Notes: generated by a model from the sequence alone, not told the origin. A DNA stretch of 64,000 nucleotides from Palsa-504 sp963806335 (GCA_963806335.1 CAWDXO010000018.1:62001-126000), one strand, 5' to 3'; shown: positions 51,400 to 60,724, counted from the stretch's first letter. A program made the numbers and translations.

Positions 51400-52347
51400 A
51401 TGCCGGAACGGTTCGCGGCCATCGAGCCCTATGACGCGGGAATGCTGGACGTGGGGACCGGGCAGCTCGTGTACTGGGAGGTCAGCGGCAATCCTGACGG
51501 CAAGCCGGCCGTCGCGCTGCACGGCGGGCCGGGGAGCGGCCTTTCCCCGGGGCGGCGGCGGTCGTTCGACCCGGACGCGTACCGTTTTGTCCAGTTCGAC
51601 CAGCGGGGCTGCGGGCGGAGCACGCCGCCGGTCGCGGACCTGAGCACCAGCCTGGACACCAACACCACCGAGCACCTGATCGGTGACATCGAGCAGCTGC
51701 GCGAGAACCTGGGCATCGACCGGTGGCTGGTCTGGGGCGGCTCGTGGGGCGTGACGCTGGGGCTCGCGTACGCCCAGCGCTACCCGGAGCGGGTAACGGA
51801 GATGGTGCTGGTGTCCTGCACCATGACCCGTCCCTCCGACGTGCACTGGCTCTACCACGAGGCGGGCCGGTTCTTCCCGGCGGAATGGCGGCGGTACGCC
51901 GACGGCGGCGGGAACGCCGAGGACCTGGTCGCGGCGTACGACCGGCTGCTCAACGCCGATCCTGATCCCGCCGTCCGGGCCCGCGCGGCGAGGGACTGGT
52001 GTGACTGGGAGGACGCGGTCGTCTCCCTGGAGGAGGGCTGGACCCCGAGCGAACGGTATGCCGATCCCCGCTTCCGGATGACGTTCGCCCGGCTGTGCGC
52101 GCACTACTTCTCGCACGCGGCGTGGCTGGAAGACGGGCAACTGCTGCGCGACGCCCACCGCCTGGCCAGCGTTCCCGGCGTGATGATCCACGGCCGCTTC
52201 GACATCCAGGGACCGCCGGACGTGCCGTGGCTGCTTCACCAGGTGTGGCCGGGCTCCGAACTGCACCTGGTCCGGACCGGGCACCAGGGCGGCGACGAGA
52301 TGACCGCGCCCATGATGGCCGCGCTGAACCGCTTCGCCAGGACGTAA
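51400..52347 (+). CDS. pip: Proline iminopeptidase (alpha/beta hydrolase S33)
   Basis: A 315-residue prolyl aminopeptidase: VALHGGPGSGLSPG near residue 40 forms the oxyanion loop, WGGSWGVTLGLAYAQR holds the nucleophile serine, and the C-terminal HGRFDIQGPP (Asp) and RTGHQGGDEM (His) complete the triad. QFDQRGCGRSTP is a family signature. The ATG 51400 is chosen from several starts (51367, GTG 51391) since it begins at the family N terminus; the upstream is A/T-rich and could be a promoter for a short-leader mRNA. Confidence 0.93.
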   Translation: MPERFAAIEPYDAGMLDVGTGQLVYWEVSGNPDGKPAVALHGGPGSGLSPGRRRSFDPDAYRFVQFDQRGCGRSTPPVADLSTSLDTNTTEHLIGDIEQLRENLGIDRWLVWGGSWGVTLGLAYAQRYPERVTEMVLVSCTMTRPSDVHWLYHEAGRFFPAEWRRYADGGGNAEDLVAAYDRLLNADPDPAVRARAARDWCDWEDAVVSLEEGWTPSERYADPRFRMTFARLCAHYFSHAAWLEDGQLLRDAHRLASVPGVMIHGRFDIQGPPDVPWLLHQVWPGSELHLVRTGHQGGDEMTAPMMAALNRFART

Positions 52348-52406
52348 CGGCCGCCGAGCCCGGCACCTCTCGTATCGAGGCGCCGGGCCCGGCGGAAGGC
52401 GAACGG

Positions 52407-53927
52407 TCAGGCCTTGGCCTGCATACTCGTCCGGGCGGGGTTGTGCTGCCCGGCGGCCTTGGGGTCCTTGCCGCCCTGCTTGGCGCGGACACCGGACTCG
52501 ATCTTGTCGCCGACGTTCTTGTCCACGTTGTGCCAGTACTCGAAGGCACGCTGCAGGACCGGCTCGGTCACGCCGTTGAGCAGGTGACCCACCACGTTGC
52601 TGACCAGGCGCTCGCGGGCCGCGTCGTCGAGGACGTCGCGGACCATCGTGCCCGCCTGGCCCCAGTCGTCGTCCTGCGCGTGCGGGACGTAGGGCGAACG
52701 GACCATGTCCCCGTCGGAGTGCCAGCCGACCGGGCGGTAGTGCTCGCTGTCAGCCCGCGGGCCGCCCTTGGAGTTCGGGGCGTACACCGGATCGTGGACG
52801 TTGACGACGCGCATCGCGCCGTCCTTGGAGTAGCTGTTGACGGGTACCTTGGGCGCGTTAACCGGGATCTGCTTGTAGTTCACGCCGAGCCGGGCGCGGT
52901 GGGCGTCGGAGTAGGAGAACCCGCGGGCCAGCAGCATCTTGTCCGGGCTCAGCGTGATGCCGGGCACCAGATTGTTCGGCTCGAACGCCGCCTGCTCCAT
53001 CTCGGTGTGGTAATCGGTCAGGTTGCGGTCCAGGGTCAGCCGGCCGACCTCGATCAGCGGGTAGTCGCTGTGCGGCCACACCTTGGTCAGGTCGAACGGG
53101 TTGAACCGGTAGTTCTCGGCGTCGGCGAACGGCATGATCTGCATCTTCAGCGTCCAGCTCGGGAACTCCCCGCGGCCGATCGCGTCATACAGGTCCCGCT
53201 GGTGGTAGTCGGTATCCGCCGACGCCATCTGGTCGGCCTCGTCCTGGGTGAAGAACTCGATGCCCTGGTCGGTCTTGAAGTGGTACTTGACCCAGAATTT
53301 CTCGCCGGCGGCGTTGATCCACAGGTAGGTGTGGGAGCTGTAGCCGTTCATGTGCCGCCAGGTGCGCGGGATGCCGCGATCGCCCATCAGCCAGGTCACC
53401 TGGTGCGCCGACTCCGGGGAAAGGGTCCAGAAGTCCCACTGCATGTCGTGGTCGCGCAGGTTGTTGTCCGCGCGGCGCTTCTGGGAGCGGATGAAGTGCT
53501 GGAACTTCATCGGGTCGCGGATGAAGAAGACCGGGGTGTTGTTCCCGACCATGTCGTAGTTGCCCTCGGACGTATAGAACTTCAGCGCGAAGCCGCGCGG
53601 GTCACGCCAGGTGTCGGGGCTGCCCCGCTCGCCGGCCACGGTGGAGAACCGGATCAGCGTGTCCGTCTTGGTGCCGGGTGAGAACACCGCGGCCCTGGTG
53701 TAGCCGCTGACGTCGTTCGTCACCTCGAAATGCCCGAAAGCGCCGCCGCCCTTGGCGTGCGGCTGACGCTCGGGGATGCGCTCGCGGTTGAAGTTCGCCA
53801 TCTGCTCGATCAGGTAGTGATCCTGGAGCAGGACCGGGCCGGCCGGGCCGACGGTGAGCGAATACTCGTCACTTTCGACCGGCGTGCCGGCATCGGTGGT
53901 CGTCGGCTTGACTTCTGTCACTGCCAT
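52407..53927 (-). CDS. katA: Monofunctional heme catalase (small-subunit, clade 1/3)
   Basis: A 506-residue catalase dismutating hydrogen peroxide. FNRERIPERQPHAKGGGAFG carries the distal histidine, NNTPVFFIRDPMKF the distal asparagine, and RGFSYSDAHRARLG the proximal tyrosine heme ligand. The length fits small-subunit catalases. The ATG at 53927 overlaps the fur gene by 10 bases and uses a GAGGAGG site that lies inside the last fur codons, so synthesis is coupled to the repressor. Confidence 0.96.
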   Translation of the reverse strand: MAVTEVKPTTTDAGTPVESDEYSLTVGPAGPVLLQDHYLIEQMANFNRERIPERQPHAKGGGAFGHFEVTNDVSGYTRAAVFSPGTKTDTLIRFSTVAGERGSPDTWRDPRGFALKFYTSEGNYDMVGNNTPVFFIRDPMKFQHFIRSQKRRADNNLRDHDMQWDFWTLSPESAHQVTWLMGDRGIPRTWRHMNGYSSHTYLWINAAGEKFWVKYHFKTDQGIEFFTQDEADQMASADTDYHQRDLYDAIGRGEFPSWTLKMQIMPFADAENYRFNPFDLTKVWPHSDYPLIEVGRLTLDRNLTDYHTEMEQAAFEPNNLVPGITLSPDKMLLARGFSYSDAHRARLGVNYKQIPVNAPKVPVNSYSKDGAMRVVNVHDPVYAPNSKGGPRADSEHYRPVGWHSDGDMVRSPYVPHAQDDDWGQAGTMVRDVLDDAARERLVSNVVGHLLNGVTEPVLQRAFEYWHNVDKNVGDKIESGVRAKQGGKDPKAAGQHNPARTSMQAKA

Positions 53928-54499
53928 TCCTCCTCGAGATATTGCCTTCCGGTTCCCGGGCCCCCCGCTGCTCTGGACGCTCCGGCCGCTCCGGTCACTC
54001 CGGCCGCTCCGGCCGCTCCGGCCGCCGCACAGGCTGGGCATAGGCCCCAGAAGACCACTTCCGCCTCATCGATCGTGTAGCCGTGCTCATCGGCCGGCTC
54101 AAGGCACGGCCGTTCCCCCACCACGCAGTCGACATCCTCGGTCCGGCCGCACCGGCGGCAGACGAGATGGTGATGGTTGTCCCCGACCCGCCGCTCGAAA
54201 CGAGCGGGATGCCCGGCGGGCTCGATCCGCCGCAGCAGTCCCGCGGCGGTGCACGCCGCCAGCACGCCGTAGATGGCCTGCAGCGACAGCGCGCCGTACT
54301 GCTCCCGGACACCCTCGGCGATCGCGTCGGCGGTGGAGTGAGGGTGCACCGTCAGCCAGGTCAGCACGGCCTGCCGCGCCATCGTGACGCGCAGCCCCGC
54401 CGCGCGCAGTTCCTGCACTACGGCATCGTCTTGACGGTCAGGATCTTGGCGGTCAGGATCTTGGCCGTCAGGATCTTGGCGGTCAGGAGCGGCAACCAT
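53918..54499 (-). CDS. furA: Fur-family metalloregulator (catalase-linked)
   Basis: A 193-residue Fur-type repressor. After a repetitive N terminus (DRQDPDGQDPDRQDPD, encoded by 15-bp tandem repeats at about 54430-54486) comes the winged helix LRAAGLRVTMARQAVLTWLT, and the metal domain DNHHHLVCRRCGRTEDVDC with a C-terminal CPAC pair forming the structural zinc site. The C terminus is an alanine/glycine-rich tail. Same-operon linkage with katA suggests a FurA/CatR-like peroxide or iron sensor. A short A/T-rich dyad upstream (54534-54545) is a candidate operator. Confidence 0.93.
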   Translation of the reverse strand: MVAAPDRQDPDGQDPDRQDPDRQDDAVVQELRAAGLRVTMARQAVLTWLTVHPHSTADAIAEGVREQYGALSLQAIYGVLAACTAAGLLRRIEPAGHPARFERRVGDNHHHLVCRRCGRTEDVDCVVGERPCLEPADEHGYTIDEAEVVFWGLCPACAAAGAAGAAGVTGAAGASRAAGGPGTGRQYLEEEWQ

Positions 54500-54533
54500 G
54501 GTGTGGTCATCTTCCCGCCCTTCCTGGAATCAA

Positions 54534-54545
54534 TCAAAAATTTGA
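54534..54545. promoter_or_regulatory. Candidate Fur box upstream of furA-katA
   Basis: TCAAA-AA-TTTGA, in the only A/T-rich stretch upstream of the furA start at 54499. Matches the A/T-rich dyad character of Fur sites; not tested. Confidence 0.4.
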
Positions 54546-54630
54546 GGAACTGTCTTCGCGGCCGTCATGAGGCTGGGCCCTGGGCGGCCTGACCTGCGGC
54601 CTGAGGTGCGGCCTGACCGGCGCCTGCTGA

Positions 54631-54711
54631 TATCAGGACGCGTGCCCGGCTATCAGGACGCGTGCCCGGCTATCAGGACGCGTGCCCGGCCTATCAGGAC
54701 GCGTGCCCGGC
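54631..54711. repeat. Four tandem copies of a 20-bp unit
   Basis: TATCAGGACGCGTGCCCGGC at 54631, 54651, 54671 and (after one inserted C) 54692. No spacers. It lies between furA and the alpha/beta hydrolase gene. Confidence 0.9.
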
Positions 54712-54833
54712 GAGGGCTCAGGTAAACATGCCGCCGGGTAGTGGCATCTCGGCTGCGTCCTGGCCGAGGCCTACGCCACGCGCATAGCGCGGTCCTAGGA
54801 TCGACTCAACAATCGAACCGGAAGGGGCACGGG

Positions 54834-55634
54834 ATGCCGACGGTGCAGGCGAACGGGATCGATATCAACTATGAGGTGCAGGGCGACGGCGAGCCGATGG
54901 TCCTCATCCCCTACCTGGCCGCCGACCAGGCGTGTTACGCGTTCCAGGTGGCCGAGTACGCCAAGCACTACACCTGCTTCAGCGTAGACCTGCGCGGCGC
55001 GGGCTTGTCCGGCAAGCCGGACGGCATCTACACCACCGAACTGTTCGCCGATGACATGGCCGCATTCATGCAGGCCGCCGGGATCGGGCAGGCGCACATC
55101 TTCGGGCTGTCCCTCGGCGCAGCCACCGGCATCTGGCTCGCCGCCAAGCACCCGGAGCGAGTGAAGTCGCTGTCGCTGCACAGCGCCTGGCCCGCCAGCG
55201 ACCTGTTCCTCCGCGCCGTCGTCGAAGGCTGGCAGATCATCGCCCAGGCCCTGGCCAGCGTGCCTGAGATGATCGTCCAGGGGATCTTCCCCTGGTGTTT
55301 CACCCCGGAGATGTACGCCGCGCGCCCTGAGTACGTCGACTCCCTGGCCGAATTCGTCCGCAGCCGCCCGATGCCGCCGGTGGACGCGTTCATCCGCCAG
55401 TCCGGGGCCGTACTGGCGCACGACGCGACCTCGGCGCTCGGCTCGGTCCAGGCGCCGACCCTGATCACGTTCGGGCGCCATGACATGGTGACCTCGACCC
55501 GCTTCGCCGCCCCGCTCAGCGAGGGCATCGCCGACTCCGAGGTCCTCGTGTTCGAGGACTGCGCGCATGCCCCGATCTACGAGGACGTCGAGGGATTCAA
55601 CGCCCAGACGCTGGCCTTCCTGCAGCGGCACTGA
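54834..55634 (+). CDS. Alpha/beta hydrolase
   Basis: A 266-residue hydrolase of the proline-iminopeptidase/3-oxoadipate enol-lactonase type: GEPMVLIPYLAADQACYAFQ, nucleophile elbow IFGLSLGAATGIWLAA, and terminal TFGRHDMVTSTRFAAPLSEG and CAHAPIYEDVEGF with the catalytic His. Substrate unknown. ATG 54834 has GGAAGGGG. Stands alone. Confidence 0.9.
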   Translation: MPTVQANGIDINYEVQGDGEPMVLIPYLAADQACYAFQVAEYAKHYTCFSVDLRGAGLSGKPDGIYTTELFADDMAAFMQAAGIGQAHIFGLSLGAATGIWLAAKHPERVKSLSLHSAWPASDLFLRAVVEGWQIIAQALASVPEMIVQGIFPWCFTPEMYAARPEYVDSLAEFVRSRPMPPVDAFIRQSGAVLAHDATSALGSVQAPTLITFGRHDMVTSTRFAAPLSEGIADSEVLVFEDCAHAPIYEDVEGFNAQTLAFLQRH

Positions 55635-56119
55635 GGGCGCGGCACCCGGGCTCGATCCCGTTGGCCGAGTTCGCCGCCCCGCTGGCTTATTGTCGCTGCC
55701 TTGTTCCGTGGTGCGATGGTGCTCGGGTGAGCTATGAGGCCCGGGCGAACCCTGATGCGTCCGGCCCGGGAAAGATACTTCGCGCTTCGCGGAAATCTGT
55801 GGGGATTCCCGTCCCTACGATCCTCCACGTAGCGAGAATCCTCCACGGTAACGGCCGGGCATCTGTCACGCGTGAGGGGAAACACACGGCTGGGGCCAGC
55901 GGGGCAAGGGACCGGTTCGGCAGCGTCGTCGCGGCGGCCGCCGGCGCCGCGAGCCTCGCCGGGCCGTCGGCCGGCTGCCAGCCAGCCGGGACGATACGCG
56001 GCGTCCCGCGGAAGCGGGTAAGGCGAGGGCTTCCGCACGGTATGCGCGGCCGGGTTCGGCGAGGTGCTGCGCGGTGTCTCGTTCACCCCGGGCACCAGGG
56101 GCCGATAGAACGGGCCACA
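55635..56119. other. Gene-free stretch
   Basis: About 480 bp with no recognisable product. Contains a short direct repeat TCCTCCACG near 55820-55845 and ends at the candidate start of the PCD-VOC gene. Confidence 0.4.
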
Positions 56120-56833
56120 ATGGGCGGCATGGATGAATCGACCCATGCCGCCCAGACGAAGCTGAGCCGGCCGGAGGCTTCGGCCGCCGTCAGCGGAATC
56201 GGATGGCGGCTCATACTCGGCGAGTTCAGGACCGAGGTGCTGACCGGATCGCTGCCGCTCGCGGCGGACGTCGCGGCGCGGGCGGCCGCCGTGGCCGGGG
56301 CCGAGGGGCACCTGCGGATGGACGTCCGGGCGGACCGGCTGGTGCTGTCCCTGCAGGCCGCGGCGGTCGGCTGGGTAACGCTGCACGACGTCGAACTGGC
56401 TCACCGGATCTCGGCGGTGGTCGGCGAGTTCCGGCTGACAACGCAAACCGGCATCGGCGGGGACACCAGGTCGGTGCAGGTGCTCGAGATCGGCATCGAT
56501 GCCCTCGACGCCGCCGCGATCAGGCCGTTCTGGCAGGCGGTGCTGGGCTACGCCGACGAACCGGGCCGATCCGGGCCGCAGGACGCACTGGTCGACCCGG
56601 TGGGCCAGGGCCCGGCGATCTGGTTCCAGCAAATGGACGCGCCGCGGCCGCAGCGCAACCGGATCCACTTCGACGTGTCCGTGCCGCACGACGAGGCGCA
56701 TCAGCGCATCCAGGCTACGATCGCGGCCGGCGGAACCCTGGTCTACGACGCCGAAGCCCCGGCGTTCTGGGTGCTGGCCGACCCCGAAGGTAACGAGGCG
56801 TGCATCACCACCTGGCAGGGCCGGGATGGCTAG
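56120..56833 (+). CDS. PCD-like domain fused to a VOC domain
   Basis: A 237-residue protein. Residues about 15-105 resemble pterin-4a-carbinolamine dehydratase (GIGWRLILGEFRTEVLTGSL, then LQAAAVGWVTLHDVELAHRI). Residues about 115-235 are a VOC module (VLEIGIDALDAAAIRPFWQA, RNRIHFDVSVPHDEAHQRIQ, FWVLADPEGNEACITTWQGR). This fusion recurs in actinobacteria; whether the PCD part is catalytic is unclear because the His-His-Pro triad is not obvious. Start ATG 56120 or 56129. Confidence 0.8.
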   Translation: MGGMDESTHAAQTKLSRPEASAAVSGIGWRLILGEFRTEVLTGSLPLAADVAARAAAVAGAEGHLRMDVRADRLVLSLQAAAVGWVTLHDVELAHRISAVVGEFRLTTQTGIGGDTRSVQVLEIGIDALDAAAIRPFWQAVLGYADEPGRSGPQDALVDPVGQGPAIWFQQMDAPRPQRNRIHFDVSVPHDEAHQRIQATIAAGGTLVYDAEAPAFWVLADPEGNEACITTWQGRDG

Positions 56834-56900
56834 GGACGAGCCTGCCGGTGGCAGACTCAAGCGGTATGGGGTCAGCTGAGCCGGTTTACGCCGCGGCCCA

Positions 56901-57023
56901 GTGGTCTTGTTCGGCGGCACCGACCGGGACTTGAACACGTCGTGGTGGCTGCACGACTACTTCCCGGCCACCCGCACGCTCGTCATCGTGGCCGGCCAGC
57001 CGGGCCTCGTTTCCAGCGCATGA
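56901..57023 (+). pseudogene. Short unassigned gene remnant
   Basis: A GTG-started 40-codon frame encoding VVLFGGTDRDLNTSWWLHDY and FPATRTLVIVAGQ, with folded-protein character but no ribosome site and no continuation. Looks like the C-terminal remnant of an enzyme. Its end overlaps the hairpin element. Low confidence. Confidence 0.3.
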
Positions 57024-57069
57024 ATGTGGCAGCCTGCCCACAAGAGGGGGCAGGGTGCCACATTCATGC
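57018..57069. repeat. 52-bp inverted repeat (22-8-22)
   Basis: 57018-57039 (GCATGAATGTGGCAGCCTGCCC is the arm; its first 14 bases are GCATGAATGTGGCA) pairs with 57048-57069 with one mismatch across an 8-base loop. The dimensions equal those of the element at 19824-19875, though the sequences differ. Between the PCD-VOC gene and convergent parA. Confidence 0.8.
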
Positions 57070-57199
57070 CTATAGGCGGGACGCCGGCGTGAGGGGCGGG
57101 TGGCTGGCGGAGACTGTGTTGCAGGTGGGGTCTGCTGGCGGTACCAGTAGCCCCGGACGGACTCGCCGCACCGGGCCCGAACGGGGCGGGGGGTGCGTG

Positions 57200-57934
57200 C
57201 TACCGGATTTCGGACCACAGGGCGCGGTAGGCGCGGGCGGCCTGACTGCGCGGGGCGAACGCGGTGACCGGGGCGCGCTCCACCGCCATCCGCTCGATCA
57301 TGGATAGAGCTGGGATGACGGCCTGAGTCACCACGGTCCGTTCGGCCAAAAGATCTTTAATGGTCTCGGTGTGCAGCTTCTTACGGCGGTCGACCATGGA
57401 AAAGAACGCGCGGACGGCGGGGCGGTAGCCGTTGAAGCCGGCCACGAAGTCGGTGAGCTGGTTCAGCGTGCGTACCGACAGGGTGGTCGGGATCAGCGGG
57501 ACCAGGAGCACGTCGGCCGCGTGCATGACGTTTTCTGAGACCAGCGAGATGCCGGGCGGGCAGTCGAGGAAGACCGCGTCGTAGTCGGCGGCGAGCGGCT
57601 CGAGCAGCTGGCCGAGCCTGCGGGTCGGTTTCCTGGCCGCGCCGTCCAGGATGAGGTCCATGTTGCGGTAGGTGAAATCGGCGGGGATCAGGTCCAGGTC
57701 GTCGAAGTCGGTACCCTTGATGGCGCCTTCCAGGGTCTTCGTGCCGCGGATCAGCGCCCGGCCGCCGCCCTTGACCCGGGGCTTGATCCGGAACAGGAAG
57801 CTGGCGGCGCCCTGCGGGTCGAGGTCCCACAGCAGGGTGCGGGCGCCGTCTGCGGCGGACAGGTAGGCGAGGTTGACCGCGGCGGTGGTCTTCCCGACGC
57901 CGCCCTTGATGTTGTAGGTGGCGTAGATCTTCAC
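57200..57934 (-). CDS. ParA-family ATPase
   Basis: A 244-residue deviant-Walker ATPase: KGGVGKTTAAVN at residues 10-21, switch I region DLDPQGAASFLF, and DAVFLDCPPGISLVSENVM. No ParB is adjacent. The start overlaps the stop of the upstream CYTH-CHAD gene by four bases (ATGA), so the two are one operon. Such orphan ParA proteins position cell structures; with a CHAD partner, polyphosphate granules are an attractive inferred cargo. Confidence 0.93.
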   Translation of the reverse strand: MKIYATYNIKGGVGKTTAAVNLAYLSAADGARTLLWDLDPQGAASFLFRIKPRVKGGGRALIRGTKTLEGAIKGTDFDDLDLIPADFTYRNMDLILDGAARKPTRRLGQLLEPLAADYDAVFLDCPPGISLVSENVMHAADVLLVPLIPTTLSVRTLNQLTDFVAGFNGYRPAVRAFFSMVDRRKKLHTETIKDLLAERTVVTQAVIPALSMIERMAVERAPVTAFAPRSQAARAYRALWSEIR

Positions 57935-59622
57935 TGGCTAGCCGCCAGGAGCTTGAGAGGCGGGGCGGGTTCGGCGGGCGCGGTCAGCAGGACCCAGACG
58001 CGATCTTGCGCCTCGGGGCCCGCGAACCTGGCGAACCGCCTGCTGAAATCCGCGCGGGCTTCGGCCTGGCTGACCGCGAGCCGGGCCGCGATTTCGCCCA
58101 TGGCCAGCAGCGTCGCGGCGGGGGCCGCGCGCTCGGCCAGCATGGCGTCGGCCAGCACGTGGATCTCCTCGCGCTGGACCTGGCTGTCCTGGAAGTCGCC
58201 AAGGCAGTCCTGCAGCTGCTTCAGGTCGCCTACGACCTTGCGGTAGGCCACCGGATCGTGCAGCGGGGCGAAGAACTCCAGCAGGTAACGCAGTTCCTTG
58301 CAGCGTTTTCGCAGGTCGTGCAGGGACTCGGGGGGCGAGTCCGGGGTGATCGCGGCCCCGTGCGCGGCGATCCGGCGGAACGCGCGGCCGGTGGTGCTGA
58401 TCGCCAGCTCGGCCGCGGTCGGCTCCCGGCGCCGCCGGCGCTTGCCCTGGGTGCCCCCGTCGCGGATCACGAGCAGCGCCTTGCGCCAGTCGTCGGTGAT
58501 CGCCCGGAACCGCGGCGAGCGCAGCGCCGCGGCCAGCCGGCGGAACTCCCGGGCCCGGCGCCGGGCCAGGAAGACGCGGAACGGCTCGAGGTCGGCCGGC
58601 GTGGCGGCGAGCAGCTGCTCGGTCAGCGCATCGAAACCGAGCAGGTGAACGTCGAGGTCCCGGACCGGCGTGGTCATGTCGCCCAGCCACTTGAATTCGG
58701 CGCCGTACTGCTCGGCGAGGCCGGCCGGCAGCGCCGACCGGAGCAGCTTGATGGCCGACCGGGTCCGGCGGACCGCGACGCGCAGGTCATGCAGGAACTC
58801 GATGTCGATGTCGCGGAGCACGCCGTCGACGTTGAGCTCCAAGGTATCGAGCAGCCGGAGCAGCAGGCGGGCCACCGCGACGGACGCGGGCATCCGCGGG
58901 GTGATTTCCGCGTCCACGCCGCTGGTGTAATCCGCCGGGTGACGGCCCAGCGCGTAAAGGGCCGCGGCGAAGACGGACTGGCTGTCGTGGGAGGCGCCGG
59001 GAACGCCGGCCAGCAGGGCCGCCGCCCGGCGCGCCTGGCCGGGGTAGCCGCGGACTTCGCTAATGGCGAGGCGCAGCGGCAGTTCGGCGGTGGTGACGGC
59101 CGCGGCCCCGTTCACCGGGTCCGCGGTCACGGGGGCGGCCGTCACGGTGGAACGGTCCGCGACGAGCCGGGCGACGGTCTTGCCGTCCGCGTTGAGCAGC
59201 CGCGTGACGCTGACCGTACTGACCGCCTTGACCACCGGCAGCAGCGCCCTCGGCTGGGTCAGCGCCATGATCCGGTCTCGCACCGGGCCGGCGGGCAGGT
59301 CCGCGGCCAGGCCGGGACGCCGCGGCGGCCAGCCGGTCACCGGCTGCTCGGCCTGCGGGGTACCGTCCGCCTTGGTCAGCAGTAGGCGGCCGCGCCGGCG
59401 GCCGTGCTCGAGCTCGAGCACGAGGCCGGCCCGGTACAGGCGCCAGTCGAAGGTGTCCAGCCAGGTATGCCGGCGGGCGCCGCTGCCCCGCGCGCCGTGC
59501 TCCGCGACGAGGGTGAACCCCGCCTCGAGCGCGGCGCGGGCAGCGGGCAGCAGATCCTGAGCGGCGTCAGCGGCGGACGCCTCCGGATCCACGACAAATC
59601 CCCGCAGGCCAGGCGTTATCAC
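57931..59622 (-). CDS. CYTH-CHAD domain protein
   Basis: A 563-residue protein. Residues about 25-225 form a CYTH-like triphosphate tunnel domain (HTWLDTFDWRLYRAGLVLEL). Residues about 270-545 form a CHAD helical domain with conserved histidines (LHDLRVAVRRTRSAIKLLRS, SPPESLHDLRKRCKELRYLL). CHAD domains bind inorganic polyphosphate. GTG 59622 follows GAAGGAG by eight bases, deciding the start. Coupled to parA. Confidence 0.92.
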   Translation of the reverse strand: MITPGLRGFVVDPEASAADAAQDLLPAARAALEAGFTLVAEHGARGSGARRHTWLDTFDWRLYRAGLVLELEHGRRRGRLLLTKADGTPQAEQPVTGWPPRRPGLAADLPAGPVRDRIMALTQPRALLPVVKAVSTVSVTRLLNADGKTVARLVADRSTVTAAPVTADPVNGAAAVTTAELPLRLAISEVRGYPGQARRAAALLAGVPGASHDSQSVFAAALYALGRHPADYTSGVDAEITPRMPASVAVARLLLRLLDTLELNVDGVLRDIDIEFLHDLRVAVRRTRSAIKLLRSALPAGLAEQYGAEFKWLGDMTTPVRDLDVHLLGFDALTEQLLAATPADLEPFRVFLARRRAREFRRLAAALRSPRFRAITDDWRKALLVIRDGGTQGKRRRRREPTAAELAISTTGRAFRRIAAHGAAITPDSPPESLHDLRKRCKELRYLLEFFAPLHDPVAYRKVVGDLKQLQDCLGDFQDSQVQREEIHVLADAMLAERAAPAATLLAMGEIAARLAVSQAEARADFSRRFARFAGPEAQDRVWVLLTAPAEPAPPLKLLAASQ

Positions 59623-59782
59623 GTCAAATTCTCCTTCGGGCCATGCTACGCCCGGCCCGTTACTTTTCGTATACGCCCGTGGTCGCGGCCGGCCCAGGGA
59701 CTTAGTCCCCGTTGTGCCTTGACCTGCACGCTTTGAGCGGCGAGCTTGAGCGCTGCTAACACGTCGTCGCCTTGACGTTACT

Positions 59783-60724
59783 TTACGCCACGGGCCAGGT
59801 TGAGCCTGTGGCGGCCAGGATGTCGGCGGGACGCGGCATCCCGGCTTGGGCGCCGGGGCGGGTGGCGGCCGTGGCGCCCGCGGCCGCCGCCGCGCGGACC
59901 GCCTCGGGCGCCGGGACGCCTGCCGCCAAGGCGACCGCGAGCGCACCGACGAAAGTGTCCCCGGCCCCGACGGTATCGACCGCCTTGACCTGGAATGCCG
60001 GGAATGATGGTACCTCATCGGGGGCAGTGTCCTGGCCAGCGAGAGCGACGCCGTGCGCGCCCGCGGTGACCACGGCGTAGCGCGCCCCCGCGGCCACGAG
60101 CCCGGCGGCGGCCTGGCGCGCGCCGGCCAGGCCGCCCACCGGCTGGCCGAGGATGGCGGCCGCTTCTGACTCGTTGACCACCAGCCAGTCCACGCCGTCC
60201 GCGACGATGCCGGGCGCCTCGGCCGGGGCCGGGGCGAGGTTGAGCACGCACCGGGTTCCGCGCGCCCGGTCCAGCGCCAGCCTGATCGCGGGCAGCGGGA
60301 TCTCGGCGCTGACGACCAGGACGTCACGCGGGCCGCGGACCGCCGTGGCCACATCCGGCTCGGCGATCTCGTGGTTGGCGCCGGGCGCGACCGTGATGAT
60401 GTTCTCGCCCTCGTGGTCGACCGAGATCATGGCCAGCCCCGTCGGGACGCCGGCCGCGACGCGTACGTTCCCGGCGTCCACGCCCTCGTTTTCGAGCGCG
60501 GCCAGCAGCTGGCGGCCGAAGTCGTCGTCGCCGACGCAGCCCGCCATCCGGACCTGGGCGCCGAGCCGGGCCGCCGCCACCGCCTGGTTGGCACCCTTGC
60601 CGCCCGGCGTGAAGGTCGCCGCCGAGCCGAGCACGGTCGCGCCCGGCGGCGGCAGCCGGGGCACGGTCACGGAGATATCCATGTTCAGGCTGCCCAGCAC
60701 GGTCACCTGTGGTCGTTTCGCCAT
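59783..60724 (-). CDS. rbsK: Ribokinase (PfkB family)
   Basis: A 313-residue sugar kinase: VLGSLNMDISVTVPRLPPPG, substrate motif TFTPGGKGANQAVAAARLG, and ATP/anion-hole motif VDTVGAGDTFVGALAVAL with catalytic Asp. Phosphorylates ribose or deoxyribose at O5. No rbsABC transporter is near. Divergent from the nitroreductase gene. Confidence 0.94.
   Translation of the reverse strand: MAKRPQVTVLGSLNMDISVTVPRLPPPGATVLGSAATFTPGGKGANQAVAAARLGAQVRMAGCVGDDDFGRQLLAALENEGVDAGNVRVAAGVPTGLAMISVDHEGENIITVAPGANHEIAEPDVATAVRGPRDVLVVSAEIPLPAIRLALDRARGTRCVLNLAPAPAEAPGIVADGVDWLVVNESEAAAILGQPVGGLAGARQAAAGLVAAGARYAVVTAGAHGVALAGQDTAPDEVPSFPAFQVKAVDTVGAGDTFVGALAVALAAGVPAPEAVRAAAAAGATAATRPGAQAGMPRPADILAATGSTWPVA

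Noticed and set aside
60015..60251. Arginine-rich frame within the ribokinase gene
   Set aside because: Alternative-frame shadow inside rbsK.
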